Source: Ceratopteris richardii
Taxonomy: Eukaryota > Streptophyta > Polypodiopsida > Polypodiales > Pteridaceae
Assembly (NCBI GenBank): GCA_020310875.1
Contig: CM035414.1
Location: 197,839,141-197,903,140 of the forward strand
Direction of reading: 5' to 3'
Length of the DNA stretch: 64,000 bases
This document shows positions 32,196-43,322 of the stretch, in pieces; the first letter of the stretch is position 1, and each line of letters opens with the position of its first letter. Below the pieces are notes generated by a model that was given only the letters and a program-made list of their open reading frames with translations, did no database searches and was not told the DNA's origin. Made by a program: the position numbers and the translations under genes.

Positions 32196-34246
32196 AAAAA
32201 AGTTGGGTCTTGGGAGAGGGGAAGTGTGGAGGGGGATTCGAGGGTGATGATTCCTTCTATCAAAAGTGCTCGAGATATACATCAAAGTATTTTCAAACTG
32301 ACTTATTATTGAACTAAAGGAATATCTTTAAAATTAATGCCCAAAGTATATGGTGCATGGTCCATGGATTCCGTCATTTAAAAGAGTACTGAAATCATAT
32401 CTGCATCCTCTTGGAAACAAAGTATTGTCCTTAATAACTAAAACTATGCAAGAATGATACATTCTTCCACTAAACTAGAGAGAGAAATAATCAAAATGAG
32501 ATTAAACTTGAAATTTATTGATTCCCCATCCGCAAGGGGTTTCAATCTAGCATTCACCTCCACTAAACTTACATACCATCTCGATGGGCCAACCTGCAAA
32601 GTCAAATAGAAGCGCATCAAGATTCGTTTTGAAATAGGTTTTAGGTTTTATTTCATGAGGAAGGAAGGGGATGTGAAGGGATGACCGGTTGGATCAGGCT
32701 TGCCATTTGTCCATCAAGCAACGATGGACCCTCACATGCACTTCAGGGGGAGCAGCTAAGTACGTGGCTCTGGTAGGAGGATCTCATGGATGAAGGACAT
32801 CACACGGTACAAACTGAATTTTGGATGAGGTAAGAAAATATCATGTATGAAAGAAGTATTTGATATTTTTCTAGTTAGAAGAGTTGATGTGGAAGGTAGA
32901 GAAGAAACGTCTCAGATAACATAATTACTGGAGGAAAATACAACTTCACTATCCATGGGTGTAATGAAATATAAATATGTATGGGTGAAAACGCATAACA
33001 AAAAGATGATGATAGAATGATATCATCTAACTAGATACAAGGATTACTAGATATGATATGAATCGCAAGTTGCTCTTCATACGAACATTGCTTCGCCGGT
33101 TTCTATAGAAAATTGGGATCTTTGATGTTCTAGCTTCAAGTGCACTGCTACAAGTAGAACACCTCTCTTTAGAATGGGTTAGAAAAATTTAGAAAACGTA
33201 GGATAAAAAAAATACTCGTGAGAAAAATCTATGCCTTCATTTGATCATTTTTTTAGTTTGTTTCTCTTATTTTTCTTATTTTATTTGATTTCTTTTTGTT
33301 TTTATCATTTTATTTTTTTGTTTACCTATTTTAATTCAAAGCAATATTTTCGTGATGGATACTGAACAAATTACACAAGCATTCAACCAAGATAGAAAAT
33401 CCGATCATGATTGATATGATCATGTATCTTGAATCATGATTCCTTTCCAATCTACACTCAATATGTCGATTTGAGAGAAAATTCCGTGTAACTAGGAGAT
33501 GTTCAAGAAATGCCAAACACGATCAACCAAAGTAAGGGCGGTGTTGATGAAAAAATAGAATCAAGACATTAAACAATCAAGGATCTGATATAGGGCTATA
33601 GAGCTTAAAATCATTTGTATTTTTTGTTCTCATTGATTTCGTGAAGCCTTCTATAGGTGCAACATTTGAGGTTTCAATCATCATGGAGAAAGGCATCTAA
33701 ACAACTAATGGCATCATTGAACTTGTGAGTCCAAGTCTTTGCATCATAACACTAACATATGATCCTTGGGCTCTGCCTAAAGTATGATGTTTTTACCACA
33801 GTCTATAATTCCAACAACCGAGCTTTAGATCAAGCAGTACCCTGCAAATTCAATTAAAAAAATATGCTGCACTCGTGCCTTCATAACATGTGAATGTTTG
33901 AGACCTTTGTGATGATTACTGGAGCTTGATCTTGAAGAAGACTTTGACGCTGCCTTCTCATTCTTCTCTGAGCCAATTTAGAAAACTCTAACTTCATAGT
34001 TATACTAATTTCAAGTTTTCCTAGCTGCACACAAGCAAAAATTTCATGAACTCTATTTATTGCATGTACTAAAAATTTGGACAAAACTATTAGATTCTAT
34101 CTCACGAGTTTGAGCACAATTCTTGCCCAATGACCGATGTCAAGGAAGTTGTGGATGCTTGCCATGTCTTGAAGAAATAAGAGGTTAAGGGTGTGTTGCA
34201 ATAGGTTTTAGAAACCTAGAGGGCCTCTAAAAAGGATCTATATCAA
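32196..34246. other. No recognisable gene
   Basis: AT-rich DNA with a T-rich stretch near 33245-33320 and only short chance frames (33331-33516, 33881-34084). No LTR, LINE or RNA-gene signature seen. Confidence 0.5.
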
Positions 34247-34360
34247 AATCTCTCTCTCTCTATTTCTCTCACTCACTTACTCTCTCTCTCTCTCTCCCTT
34301 TCTCTCTCTCTCTCTCCCTCTCTCTCTCTCTCTCTTTCTCTCTTTATCTCTCTCTCCCTC
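34247..34360. repeat. CT-rich microsatellite
   Basis: Interrupted (CT)n of about 110 bp, directly abutting the LTR end of the chromovirus at 34361. Confidence 0.92.
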
Positions 34361-35145
34361 TGTCAAGGGAGCACTAGATTGGCCTGTTTGACTAGAGTAG
34401 AGAAGATTTCAGAAATACACTTCTGACTACACATAAGGAAATACACTTCGGAAATACACATAAGGAAATACACTAGTTTGGCTTGTTTGACTAGAGTAGA
34501 CAAGATTTCAGAAATACACTTCGGAAATACACATAAGGAAAATGATACAAGAGTATGTAACTAGTACAAGACCTCCCACGACGAGGGATTGATGGGTATG
34601 AACAATTGGACCACAGATGATACAAGATGTCTCACAACCTAGGACTGGTAGGTTAGAAGCAAGACCTCTAGGTTACAAAAAGCTCCCTTCACAGAGATGA
34701 TCTAGATACAAGAAATAACTAAACAAGATCTCATACTACGATATTACAAGAGGACTAGGCTAGATGTCCAAGAACTAGACTAGAAAAAACTAGAATAAGG
34801 AAGAAGACAAGAACTAGAACTCGAACTTGCAGAGTAGTTACTTAGCGGTAATGATTCCTTTAGCTCCCAAGACAAGTAATGGCAAGACTTAGTATGTATG
34901 TGGCGAGCGGCTCCTTATATAGTTTTCAAAGGTAGTTCATCAAAGGTGTTTATGAGTTGATGATGTCATCAATCCAAAACATGATCTCTAGATATTAGAA
35001 TCAAGTATGAAAGATAGTCGATCTTAGGGTTTTGGCATGTTCCAAATGCAATGGAATCATTGGTTTATCCTAATTCTGAACCAATGATGAGATATAGAAG
35101 TCACATGGAATTTGAGATTTAGGATGGTTTCCTTTGACCATGACA
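34361..35145 (-). repeat. 3' LTR of chromovirus K (785 bp)
   Basis: Read on the minus strand, it starts TGTCATGGTCAAAGG at 35145 after a purine tract and ends TGCTCCCTTGACA at 34361. It is related to the solo LTR at 39248-39930 and the truncated 5' LTR at 44391-44747. It is longer than the solo LTR mainly because a stretch of about 91 bp (TTTGACTAGAGTAG to CATAAGGAAA) is duplicated at 34385-34560. Confidence 0.87.
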
Positions 35146-35160
35146 TCAACTCCCGTCAAA
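35146..35160 (-). other. Polypurine tract of chromovirus K
   Basis: On the minus strand it reads GTTTGACGGGAGTTGA, next to the LTR start TGTCATGG. Confidence 0.65.
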
Positions 35161-35189
35161 CGACAAGTTCCACGAGGATTGCTCATGAT

Positions 35190-35350
35190 CTTTGGTCTCG
35201 GCTTCATTGTATTTTTCTTATCAAACTCTTGAACCTTGATTGGTGCTCTTAGAAGATTCTCTATAGGTTCCTAAGTGCAATCACTAATGTCATACCTTTC
35301 GAATTAATAAAGTAATCCAATCTTCCTCAGGATATTCTTCAATCTAGGAC
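35190..35350 (-). pseudogene. Integrase C-terminal chromodomain, element K
   Basis: Two minus-strand frames read HVLD, then GRLDYFIN, and after a frameshift YDISDCT and EPIENLLRAPIKVQEF, interrupted by stops. This is the pattern of a chromodomain at the end of gypsy integrase, where YLV.W.GY...TWEP is usual. It places the element in the chromovirus branch. In active elements the domain steers integration to particular chromatin. Confidence 0.78.
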
Positions 35351-36848
35351 ATGCTTGACTTCAAATTCTTCATGGTAATCAATATCGATAAGTGGTGAAG
35401 GACTAGGTCTCTCCTCCCATAATGGTGAAATATGATATGGTTCCAACATAAATACATGGAAAACTGGATGTATTCTCATGGTACTCGATAACTAGAGCTT
35501 GTAAGTGAGTGGATTAATCTTGGATGAGATGGTGAATGGACCAAATCTCTGATGGTCTAGCTTTGCACAAGGCCTCAAAGTCTACAAATTATTTTTGGGT
35601 AACCAAAATTTCTCCCCAATCTAATAGAATGGATTTTGAACAAGATGTTGATCTGCATAATACTTATATTGTTCTTGAGCTCTATGGATCTCTTTCTTGG
35701 GTTCCTTGTGAATATCCATGAGATACTAGGCCTAATCTTTGGTAGCTCAGTTCCTCACATCATTTGAGAGTTGTATATCCATTCTTGGATGTTCTCCATA
35801 ATTTGCAAAGAAGGCATTCTACTTAGTAGATGTATGAACACTATTGTTATAGGCAAATTGTGCAAAGGGTAAAAGCTCAAACCAATCCTTTTGATGATAG
35901 TTGATGGTGCAATGGAGATATTGATCTAGGACTTGATTCACTTGTTTTGTTTTTTCATCACTCTGTGGATGATTGGTTGTAGATAGTTTAACTTGAACAC
36001 CAAGGAGGTTGCAAAGAACATTCGAAAAGTTGGATATGAACTACGGACCTCAGTCATTGAAAATATCATCAAACGATCCATGAAGCCTAAAGATGTATGT
36101 GAGAAAAAGTCTAGCAATGGTTGCACCTATGATTGCCTTGGTAGCTAGATGGAAGCGTGCCAGCTTTGTAAATATATGCACCATAATGAGAATGGCATTA
36201 TACTTATCTCACTTTGCTAGATTTGTGATGAAATCTATAGATAAAGAAGCCCATGGCCTTTCTATCGAATAGGTAAATTTTGCAAGAAGCCATGAGGTTT
36301 ATGCCATGGCACCTTGGATGTATTGTAAGTGTTAGAGGTTTGGATATATCCTTTGAATTCCTTCCACGTTTGAGGCCACCAAAAGTCCCTTGATATGATT
36401 TTTATTGTTTTATTCACTCCAAAATATCTTACTACACTGTTTTCGTGACATTATTTAAGTACTTGGATCTTGGAATTTCCTAGAGGGACATACAATAGGT
36501 TCTTATAGAATTGTAACCCATACTTTTCTTGAAATTCTTTTATTGCTTGGACTTTTCCTTCCTGAGCCTTTTAGTTAATGTTACAAAACAGTTCTTCTTG
36601 TGGTAGATTCTCACGGATCAAATGATTCAGGGCTGAATCTTTGTAATGGGCTTGAAGAGATAGATGCTAACTAGAGGTGCTCAAGCTTGAGTAATACACT
36701 TTCTTGTTGATCAAATGCCTCTTCACCCTTCTTTGATGCAAGGTAAGATCTTCTAAACAAGGCATCTAACTAACATTGTTGACGTCTTGGACAATATGTG
36801 ATGACAAAGTGGAACATGGATAAAAGGTTACTCCATTGAGATTTCCGT
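35351..36848 (-). pseudogene. Gypsy integrase and RNase H end, element K
   Basis: The minus strand reads the end of RNase H (WSNLLSMFHFVITYCPRR near 36790-36840) and a zinc-binding/linker region. The integrase core follows: PWASLSIDFITNLAK (first Asp), IFRLHGSFDDIFND then GPQ-type FISNF (second Asp), LGVQVKLSTTNHPQSDEKTK (where the catalytic Glu of QTER is expected, Lys/Gln are seen) and NQVLDQYLHCTINYHQKDW at 35860-36260. Several stops interrupt it. The copia insertion at 36854 splits RNase H; the reading resumes at 41851. Confidence 0.85.
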
Positions 36849-36853
36849 CTATT
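36849..36853. repeat. Target-site duplication CTATT, left copy
   Basis: CTATT flanks copia element L here and again at 41846-41850. Removing the element and one copy restores continuity of the gypsy RNase H sequence. Confidence 0.9.
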
Positions 36854-37264
36854 TGTCATGATGAAGGAGATAAGGAAGAGAGCTTACACACACACACACA
36901 CACAATAAAAGAGAAGCACACATTCAGATTGAGGTAAGGAAGAATGATCTTCTTCTTCTTCTTCTTCTTCTTCTTCTTCTTCTTCTTCTTCTTCTATTTC
37001 ATAAAAAGGAATGTACAAGGATTACCTAAAAATAGGAATACAACTACTGCAATATATAAAGACCACTACATAAGGAAAAACCTAAAGTTCGCAAATAGTG
37101 AGCTGGCAAGAAACAAATGTGCCATCACTCTTGATAGATAAATCTAATAAAGCTCAATGAAGTGTCTCTAACATATACCAGTGTGACTACTATACATGTC
37201 AAAGAAATGAAAAAGTGATATCTGTCATCCTGGATCATCACATGTTGAGCTTGATATCTAAACA
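36854..37264 (-). repeat. 3' LTR of copia element L (411 bp)
   Basis: Minus-strand start TGTTTAGATATCAAGC at 37264; end at 36854 (CATGACA). It contains (CA)n at about 36889-36903 and a (CTT)n run at 36948-36994 that is only four or five units long in the LTRs of element P. Otherwise it is homologous to 48898-49276. Confidence 0.9.
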
Positions 37265-37281
37265 CTCCCCACCCCAAGCTC
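37265..37281 (-). other. Polypurine tract of copia element L
   Basis: On the minus strand it reads GAGCTTGGGGTGGGGAG, next to the LTR. Confidence 0.85.
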
Positions 37282-37789
37282 AACGCCATGTCCTCTAATC
37301 CAAGCATCTTCCAAAACTTCTTTAGCTTCTCTCCTCGAAGTGCTTTAGTGATAAGAAGTTGCTTTATCTCTTTGATGCTTTCTACATTATCAGCACCTAC
37401 AATTGTCATCAACATAGATAGCCACAATTGGGATGCCATCATCACCCTCCCTTGCATATAGTGAATGATCTGCATCACACATAGGAAATCCAATTGTGGT
37501 CAAGTAATCAGCAATCCTTGCATGCTATGCATGAGGCACTTGCTTCAGCCCGTACAAAGCCTTTAGCAACCTGCAAACATATTCTGGATGCTTTGAATCT
37601 TTATATCCTTTTGGCTGGTCCATGTATACTTCTTCCTATAACTCACCATGTAGAAAACCATTCTTCGCATCCATCAGATGCAATGTCTATCCTTTTCTTC
37701 TAGCTAATGCAACAAGTTTTCTGACAATAGACATTCTATCTACATGGCTCCTCATAATCAATCCCATAAGTTTTTGCACATCCTTTTGC
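37282..37789 (-). pseudogene. Copia L: collapsed RT/RNase H
   Basis: RT pieces (KTYGIDYEE near 37770; MQGRVMMASQLWLSML and IVGADNVESIKEIKQLLI at 37365-37493) are followed without a gap by RNase H's last segment TKALRGEKLKKFWKMLGL. Compared with element P, about 750 bp between the RT palm and the RNase H tail are deleted, and about 285 bp before KTYGIDYEE are also missing. Neither enzyme could be made. Confidence 0.82.
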
Positions 37790-38536
37790 TTAGGCACAAT
37801 GATGAGCTATGTAACTATCATATGTCAATCGTTGCAATGAGTTTTGTATCCTCGGAGATATTCTTGGTCTTGGGTCACTTCTTCTTGTATCATTTGCATG
37901 TGCTTTTCTTACTCTTGGAGTCTTCACAAAGGGCAATCCAAGTTCCTCATCAAGACTCTTTTCCAAACCACTTGAGTCTCCATCAAGGTCTTCAGAACCT
38001 GCACATGTTTTATGATCAGCAAAAAGCTTTTCTTTACCTTTCTTGGATGTATTTGATGAATTTGCTGGACTCAAATTTCCACGCAATCTTCCATTCCATG
38101 GATTTAAGTTGGAACTATTCCTTGGTGATGGATCTAGTCCACTCAAAGTTTGAAATTCTACAATTGATTTTTCAGCATTTTCTTTTTCATTTGGTTCAAG
38201 ATTCAATCCTTCTTTTGCATCTGCATAGAAACTTGACATTTCATAAAATACCACATCTCTACTCACCTTCGCATATCGTGTGAGTGGGTTATAACATTTA
38301 TATCCCTTTTGCTCAAGGGAGTATGCAATGAAGAAACACTTTTTTTCTTTCAGATCAAGCTTCATCCTCAACTCATTTGCAACATGTACATATGCGATAC
38401 AACCCAAAACTTTCAAATGTGATAAGTTTGGCTTTTTACCTGTAAACTTCTCTTCAGGTGTAACTTGATGTACAGTAGCAGTCGGAGTTCTGTTCATGAT
38501 GTATACAACAGTATGAGAACTTCTGCCCGATATCAA
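37790..38536 (-). pseudogene. Copia L: integrase C-terminal part and linker
   Basis: A 248-codon open frame reads SHTVVYIMNRTPTATVHQ, TPEEKFTGKKPNLSHLKV, GCIAYVHVANELRMKLD, YKCYNPLTRYAKVSRDVVF, then an acidic Ser-rich linker and DPRPRISPRIQNSLQRLTYD. It corresponds to 51500-52260 of element P. Its length is due to the absence of stops in this part only. Confidence 0.85.
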
Positions 38537-39242
38537 TGAGGTATATTCTTCTCAACCATCAACGCTCTTGCTATTTCTACAATATGTCTATTTTTGCATT
38601 CAACAACGGCATTCTATTGTGGTGTGTACCTGAATGAAAAATGATGCAAAATTTCATGATTTTCTAGAAAATTCATGAGCTTATTTGACATGTATTAAAC
38701 TCCTCCATCAGATCTTAATTTTTGAATATACTTCCATATATTCTTTTCCACCATAGCTTTAAAAATCTAGAAGTGAGTGAACACCTTACTCTTCTCTTTC
38801 ATGAAATTACCCACACTTTTCATGTATTTTCATCAATGAAAGTAACATCAAACCTGTAACCACCCATAGATGTGGTCTTTGTAGGACTCAAACATCTGTA
38901 TGTACTATTTCTAATATGTTCTCACTAACATGCTTGTCATGTCAAAATGATGCTCTTGACTGTTTTCCAAATTGACATGTTGAACATACCTTTTGCATCT
39001 CTACATCCTTGAATTTGGTAGTCCATGGAGAATCTCCTTTGACTGCATCAATTTCAGCCTTTGCAAGTTTGCATGTCCAATCCGTTTGTGCGAGATCTCT
39101 AGATCAACAATGATTCCTACACCTTTTGCAAACATGGCGGCATTCATACCATGAATTTTCACATTTAAGATGAACATCCTACCCAAGTTGTTTCCTTTGG
39201 AAATAAATCTTCCATCCCATTTAATTTGTATTCTTCTACAAA
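38537..39242 (-). pseudogene. Copia L: gag-pre-integrase end and integrase core
   Basis: The frame 39001-39186 reads GRMFILNVKIHGMNAAM, ISHKRIGHANLQRLKL and QSKEILHGLPNSRM. Downstream, broken frames read the integrase core with LRSDGG (second catalytic Asp), RYTPQ and VVECKNRHIVEIARAL (catalytic Glu). This core is present here but deleted in element P. Stops near 38880 and 38690 disable it. Confidence 0.8.
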
Positions 39243-39247
39243 TAACC
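39243..39247. repeat. Target-site duplication TAACC, left copy of solo LTR
   Basis: TAACC at 39243-39247 and at 39931-39935 flank the LTR exactly. Confidence 0.92.
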
Positions 39248-39930
39248 TATCAGGGAAGCACTAGACTGTGCTCTCTGACTACAATGGATAGGATTTTAGA
39301 AATACATTTCTAATTACAAGAACACCCACGAAGGGAAAATGAAACAAGAATACGTGACTGATACAAGACATACCACAACCCGGGACTGATAGGTATGAAT
39401 AAATTGACTACAGATGATATAAGAGATCCCAAAACTTGGGATCATAAATATGAAACAAGATATCTCGATTACAAGAACTCCCTTTTGGGAGATTAACTAG
39501 ATACAAGAAAGAACCTGACAAGGTCTTGTACTATGAGATTACAAGAGGACAAGATAGGATGTCCAAGAACTCGACTAGACGACACTCCAACAAGGAACAA
39601 GGCATGAACTAGAACTGGAACTTGTAGAGTACTTACTTGGTGGTGACGACTTCTCAAGCTCCCAGGATTGGTATCCACAAGACTGAGAATGAATGTGACC
39701 AACCCCTCCTTATATAGGTTTTTCGAGGGCGGTTACGAGTTGATGATGTCATCAACTAGAAATAAGACCTCCGACTATCAGAATTCCGCAAATAGACAAA
39801 TGATCTTGGGGTTTTTCCATGTTCTACACATAATGGAAGCATTGGTTTCTCCAAATTCTAAAGCAATCATGAGATATATAAAGTGACATGGAATCTAAGG
39901 TTTAGGATCGTTTTCTTTGTGTCCATGACA
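39248..39930 (-). repeat. Solo LTR of the chromovirus family, inside copia L (683 bp)
   Basis: On the minus strand it starts TGTCATGGACACAAAG at 39930 and ends CTTCCCTGATA at 39248. It matches 34361-35145 and 44391-44747. It interrupts the gag-pre-integrase of copia L after FNADGL; the copia reading resumes on the other side. With the 5-bp duplication it is a complete insertion that lost its internal part by LTR-LTR recombination. Confidence 0.93.
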
Positions 39931-39935
39931 TAACC

Positions 39936-40275
39936 CATCAGCATTGAACCTGACTTGTAATCCTTGGTCAACCATCTGTCCAACAGAATCTAGATTCTTT
40001 ATTATATTTGGAACATGCAGCACATCAGCAAGATGTTTTACCTTCCTCTCCCCCATAGAAAATGCTATGTTTCCTATATGCTCGATAGGGTGTGATGTGT
40101 TATCACTTGTTTCAACATATCTAGGAATGGGCAATTTTTGCAAAGTACTAAACCATTCTGCATGACGAGTCATGTGATTTGACATTGTATTCATCATGTG
40201 ATGTGGAACCATGAACAACTTCTCAGAATTATCTGCACTTGTGGATGCATAGTCTCTTTGTTGTCTTTTGTTATT
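39936..40275 (-). pseudogene. Copia L: protease without active site, start of gag-pre-integrase
   Basis: The frame reads NNKRQQRDYASTSADNSEKL, HHMMNTMSNHMTRHAEW, HPIEHIGNIAFSMG, HLADVLHVPNIIKNL and QGLQVRFNADG. In element P the stretch between MNTMS and NHMT has 18 more residues, including the catalytic Asp-Ser-Gly-Ala. Here 54 nucleotides are deleted in frame, so the protease lacks its active site while the frame stays open. Confidence 0.85.
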
Positions 40276-40283
40276 TTGATTCT

Positions 40284-41157
40284 TCAACCTGCAATCATGT
40301 TTGAAGTGTCCAAGTTTACCACAATTCTAGCATCCTTTACTGTCATTACCTCAATCAATTCTTTGGAAATTTTTGTGACCTCTTTGGCTCCCCCTACCTC
40401 AAAATTGTCCTCTTCCTCGTGCATGATTTTGTTGTTGACCTTGGTCTTGGTTACTATTTCCTCTTTCACTTTCAAAACCTCTACCTCTGCCTCTTTCTCT
40501 GCCAAAGTATAAAACCTACTCAGAATTCGGCTTTCCATGAGAGTTTTAATGCTCAAGAAGATTGTGTTTTCCAATAATTAGCATGGATACCAAATCAGCA
40601 AAATTCGGAATATTTTCTCAGGTATATATAGAAGTTATGAAGTGCTTATATGTAGCTCCTAAACCACAAAGGCACACTTCCACCTTATCATCATCATCAT
40701 CTATATTCATGCCGATAGATGCAAGTGATTCGCATATGCTTTTGATTTTTAGGGTGTGGTCACTTATCAACATGCCCTTCTTCTCCAATGTATGCAGCTC
40801 GTTCTTGAGTTGCACTTTCCGTGCCTTTGTATTGGTCTCATACAATGTGAACAAATTGTTCCAAGCCCCTTTTTGAGTCTTAGCATCCTATATGTGCCCA
40901 ATCATGCTATTTTTTATACTGACAAATAGCCAATACATTACCTTTTGTGCTCCTTGATTCCATTCCTCATATGCTCGTAACTTGTGCGCGGTCCGATTCC
41001 TCTCTGGTAGCTACAAAACATTTTGGTTCTCTCCTTTTATGTACTTCAAGTAACCTTTTCCCATCAGGAAATTCATCAGTCTAAATCTCTAAGCATGGAA
41101 GTTGCTCTTGTCCCGCTTGTCACTCTTAAGTTGACTCATTCCATCTGTGTTTGCCAT
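40284..41157 (-). pseudogene. gag: Copia L: gag
   Basis: The start ATGGCAAACACAGATGGAAT at 41157 reads MANTDGMSQLKSDK. Further on come LYETNTKARKVQLKNELHTL and CESLASIGMNIDDDDDKVEV at 40618-40854, then an RG/Glu-rich tail and a zinc-knuckle remnant near 40290-40330. Frameshifts and stops break it into at least four pieces. The first 20 codons are in frame here, unlike in element P. Confidence 0.83.
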
Positions 41158-41461
41158 TTTTGCAACAATTCACAAACTGCGAAAACACTACAAGTAGCAC
41201 TTCTACTTGCACACTATCACACTGTGATGTAACAATTTGATCTCAGAAAAAAACAGTACAAACAATCGCTTGAAATTCTAAATTTGGAATATGTGTGTTG
41301 TTGAGCAGGACACAAGTTAAGATTTTGCAAACTCACCTAGTTTTTTTGTGGGCCCCACCTTGCGCGCTCAAAAGGGAGGTTGTTTGTGCATCGCGCTTTC
41401 TCCATGCCTTATCACATACTCTTCACCATCCGCCTTCTCCACGAGCTCTCTACAGCCACAC

Positions 41462-41475
41462 TGGCTCTCATACCA
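41462..41475 (-). other. Primer-binding site of copia L
   Basis: On the minus strand it reads TGGTATGAGAGCCA, one mismatch from the initiator tRNA-Met site, adjacent to the LTR end. Confidence 0.85.
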
Positions 41476-41845
41476 TGTCACGAGGAAGGAGATAAGGAAG
41501 AGAACTCACACACACACTCTCACAATGAAAGAGAATCACACATTCAGACTGAGGCAAAGAAGAATTATCTTCTTTTTCTTCTTCTTCTATTAAATAAACC
41601 GGAATATACAAGAATGACCTAAAACAAGAATACAATATATAAAGACTAGTACATAAGGAAAAACCTAATTTTCGCAAATCAATGAGCTAGAAAGAAACAA
41701 ATGTTCCATCACTCTTGATAGATAAATCTAATAAAGCTCAACGAAGTGTCCCTCACATATAGTGGTGTGACCACTATACATGTCAGTGAAATGAAAAAGT
41801 GATGCGTGTCATCCTTGATCATCACATGTTGAGCTTGATATGTCA
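41476..41845 (-). repeat. 5' LTR of copia element L (370 bp)
   Basis: Ends TCGTGACA at 41476 on the minus strand; starts TGACATATCAAGC at 41845, a mutated form of TGTTGAGATATCAAGC. It matches the other LTRs of the family. It is followed by target duplication CTATT at 41846-41850. Confidence 0.88.
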
Positions 41846-41850
41846 CTATT

Positions 41851-42428
41851 GAGGATATGGTTGCTCATAAAATACTCTAAGTTCTTGTGACTTGTATACA
41901 CACTAACTTTATGATTTGCTTCTTGTAGATGATGATGCAAGGTATCAAATGCATCCACTATGGCAAGAAGTTCTTTATCATGGATTTCAAAACTAGTTTC
42001 TAGAGGAGAAAATTTCCTTGAATTATATGCAACTAGATGTACGTGTCCATTATCTCCATATTGGGATAGAATGGCCCTTAGAGCAAAGTCTCATGCATCT
42101 ATCTCTAGGAAGAAGGGCTTGCTAGAGTCAAGATGAACTAGAATTGGGGTAGTGGTGAGTGATCATTCAAGGTTTTAAAGGGCTTTTTGCCTTATTCAGT
42201 CCATGATAGTTTTGACTTTCCTATAAGCTTGGTAAGAGGTGTCACTATCTTGGAGCAATCTCTAATGAATATGTTGTAGAAGTTGGCAAACCCTAGAAAA
42301 CATTGTACATCTCAAATAAAGGAAGGTGGTTGCCAATCAAGGATTTTTTTGATCTAGTTAGGATCCAAAAAGATTTCTTTTTCTAGTATAATGTACCTTA
42401 AAAACTTCACTTCTCTCGGATGGAAAGA
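41851..42428 (-). pseudogene. Gypsy RNase H, element K (right part)
   Basis: The minus strand reads EIHDKELLAIVDAFDTLHHH and VYTSHKNLEYFMSN with stops, typical of Ty3-gypsy RNase H (normally D-HKNL-YF). The continuation RRKSQWSNLL lies on the other side of the copia insertion at 36800-36848. Confidence 0.83.
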
Positions 42429-43046
42429 TCACTTCTCTAATTTTGCATATAACCCTTTTTCTCTTATTTTCTCTAGGACTATCTTTATGTGATATTCATG
42501 ATCCTCTAGATTTTTGGAGAATATCAAGATATTGTCAAGATATATTACAACAAAGTCATCTAAATACTCTTGAAAGATATCATTCATCATATTTTGAAAG
42601 ATAGCTCGAGCATTTGTGTGACCAAAGAACATAAATACATGTTCAAAATGCCCATACCTTGTCCAAAATGCTCTCTTCCATTCATCTCCTTCTCTTATCT
42701 TAAGAAGATTGTAGGCTCCTAAAAGGTCAATCTTTGTGAAGAACTTTGCTTTTTCCAGGTGTTCCAAGAGGTCTGATATAAGTGGTAGAGGGTGTGTGCT
42801 CTTTATTGTGACTTTAGTCAACCCATGATATTCTATGCACATTCAGAGAGTCCCATCCTTCTGCCTTACAAATAGGATAGTGGCACTTGTAGGAGACTTT
42901 GAGAGTTTGATAAACCCCTTGGCTATATTTTCATCAATATTCTTATGTAATTGTGTGAGTTCCTCTAGGGATAGTCTATAGATTGGTTGGAAGGGTGTTT
43001 GTGCTCCCTCTTGAAGATCTATGGCACAATCATAAGGTCTATGCAC
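42429..43046 (-). pseudogene. Gypsy reverse transcriptase, element K
   Basis: Two frames separated by a stop near 42843 read YDCAIDLQEGAQTPFQPIYR, ATILFVRQKDGTL, then CIEYHGLTKVTIKSTHPLPL, FFTKIDLLGAYNLLKIREGD, WKRAFWTRYGHFEHVFMFFG and FVVIYLDNILIFSKNLEDHE. This is the standard gypsy RT order. The catalytic YLDD box is YLDN, losing one metal-binding Asp. RT would copy the element RNA into DNA. Confidence 0.88.
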
Positions 43047-43322
43047 TAGGAGGATATCTCCATCCTTCTTTTCAAAAACATCTTTACAATCTTGTTATTG
43101 TTTAGGTAGCTTCATTGAATCATCTTTCTTGGGCTTTTGAGTTGGTATGGCATAGATCATATATGTTGGTTACTTTGTTACTACATGTATGAAGGCTTTG
43201 GATTTGACATATGTTGGGCTCTTCTTGATATCTCAATGAGTGACTTTATTCTTTTCCCAATTAATTTCTGGATTATGATTATTTAACCAGGGCATTCCAA
43301 TGATAACTAGATTTACTAGTCT
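43047..43322 (-). pseudogene. Gypsy protease-RT linker, element K
   Basis: Decayed frames lie between protease and RT; no separate domain is recognisable. Confidence 0.5.

Larger units (their letters stand above)
36854..41845 (-). mobile_element. Copia element L, nested in chromovirus K
   Basis: A minus-strand copia with both LTRs (36854-37264 and 41476-41845), primer site, polypurine tract and a 5-bp target duplication CTATT. It belongs to the same family as element P at 48898-54194. Without the solo LTR inserted in it, it is about 4.3 kb, against 5.3 kb for P, because of internal deletions in protease, RT and RNase H. Stops occur in every domain, so it is defective. Confidence 0.92.

Noticed and set aside
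36944..37141. Frame with a run of Phe
   Set aside because: Translation of the CTT microsatellite inside the copia L LTR.
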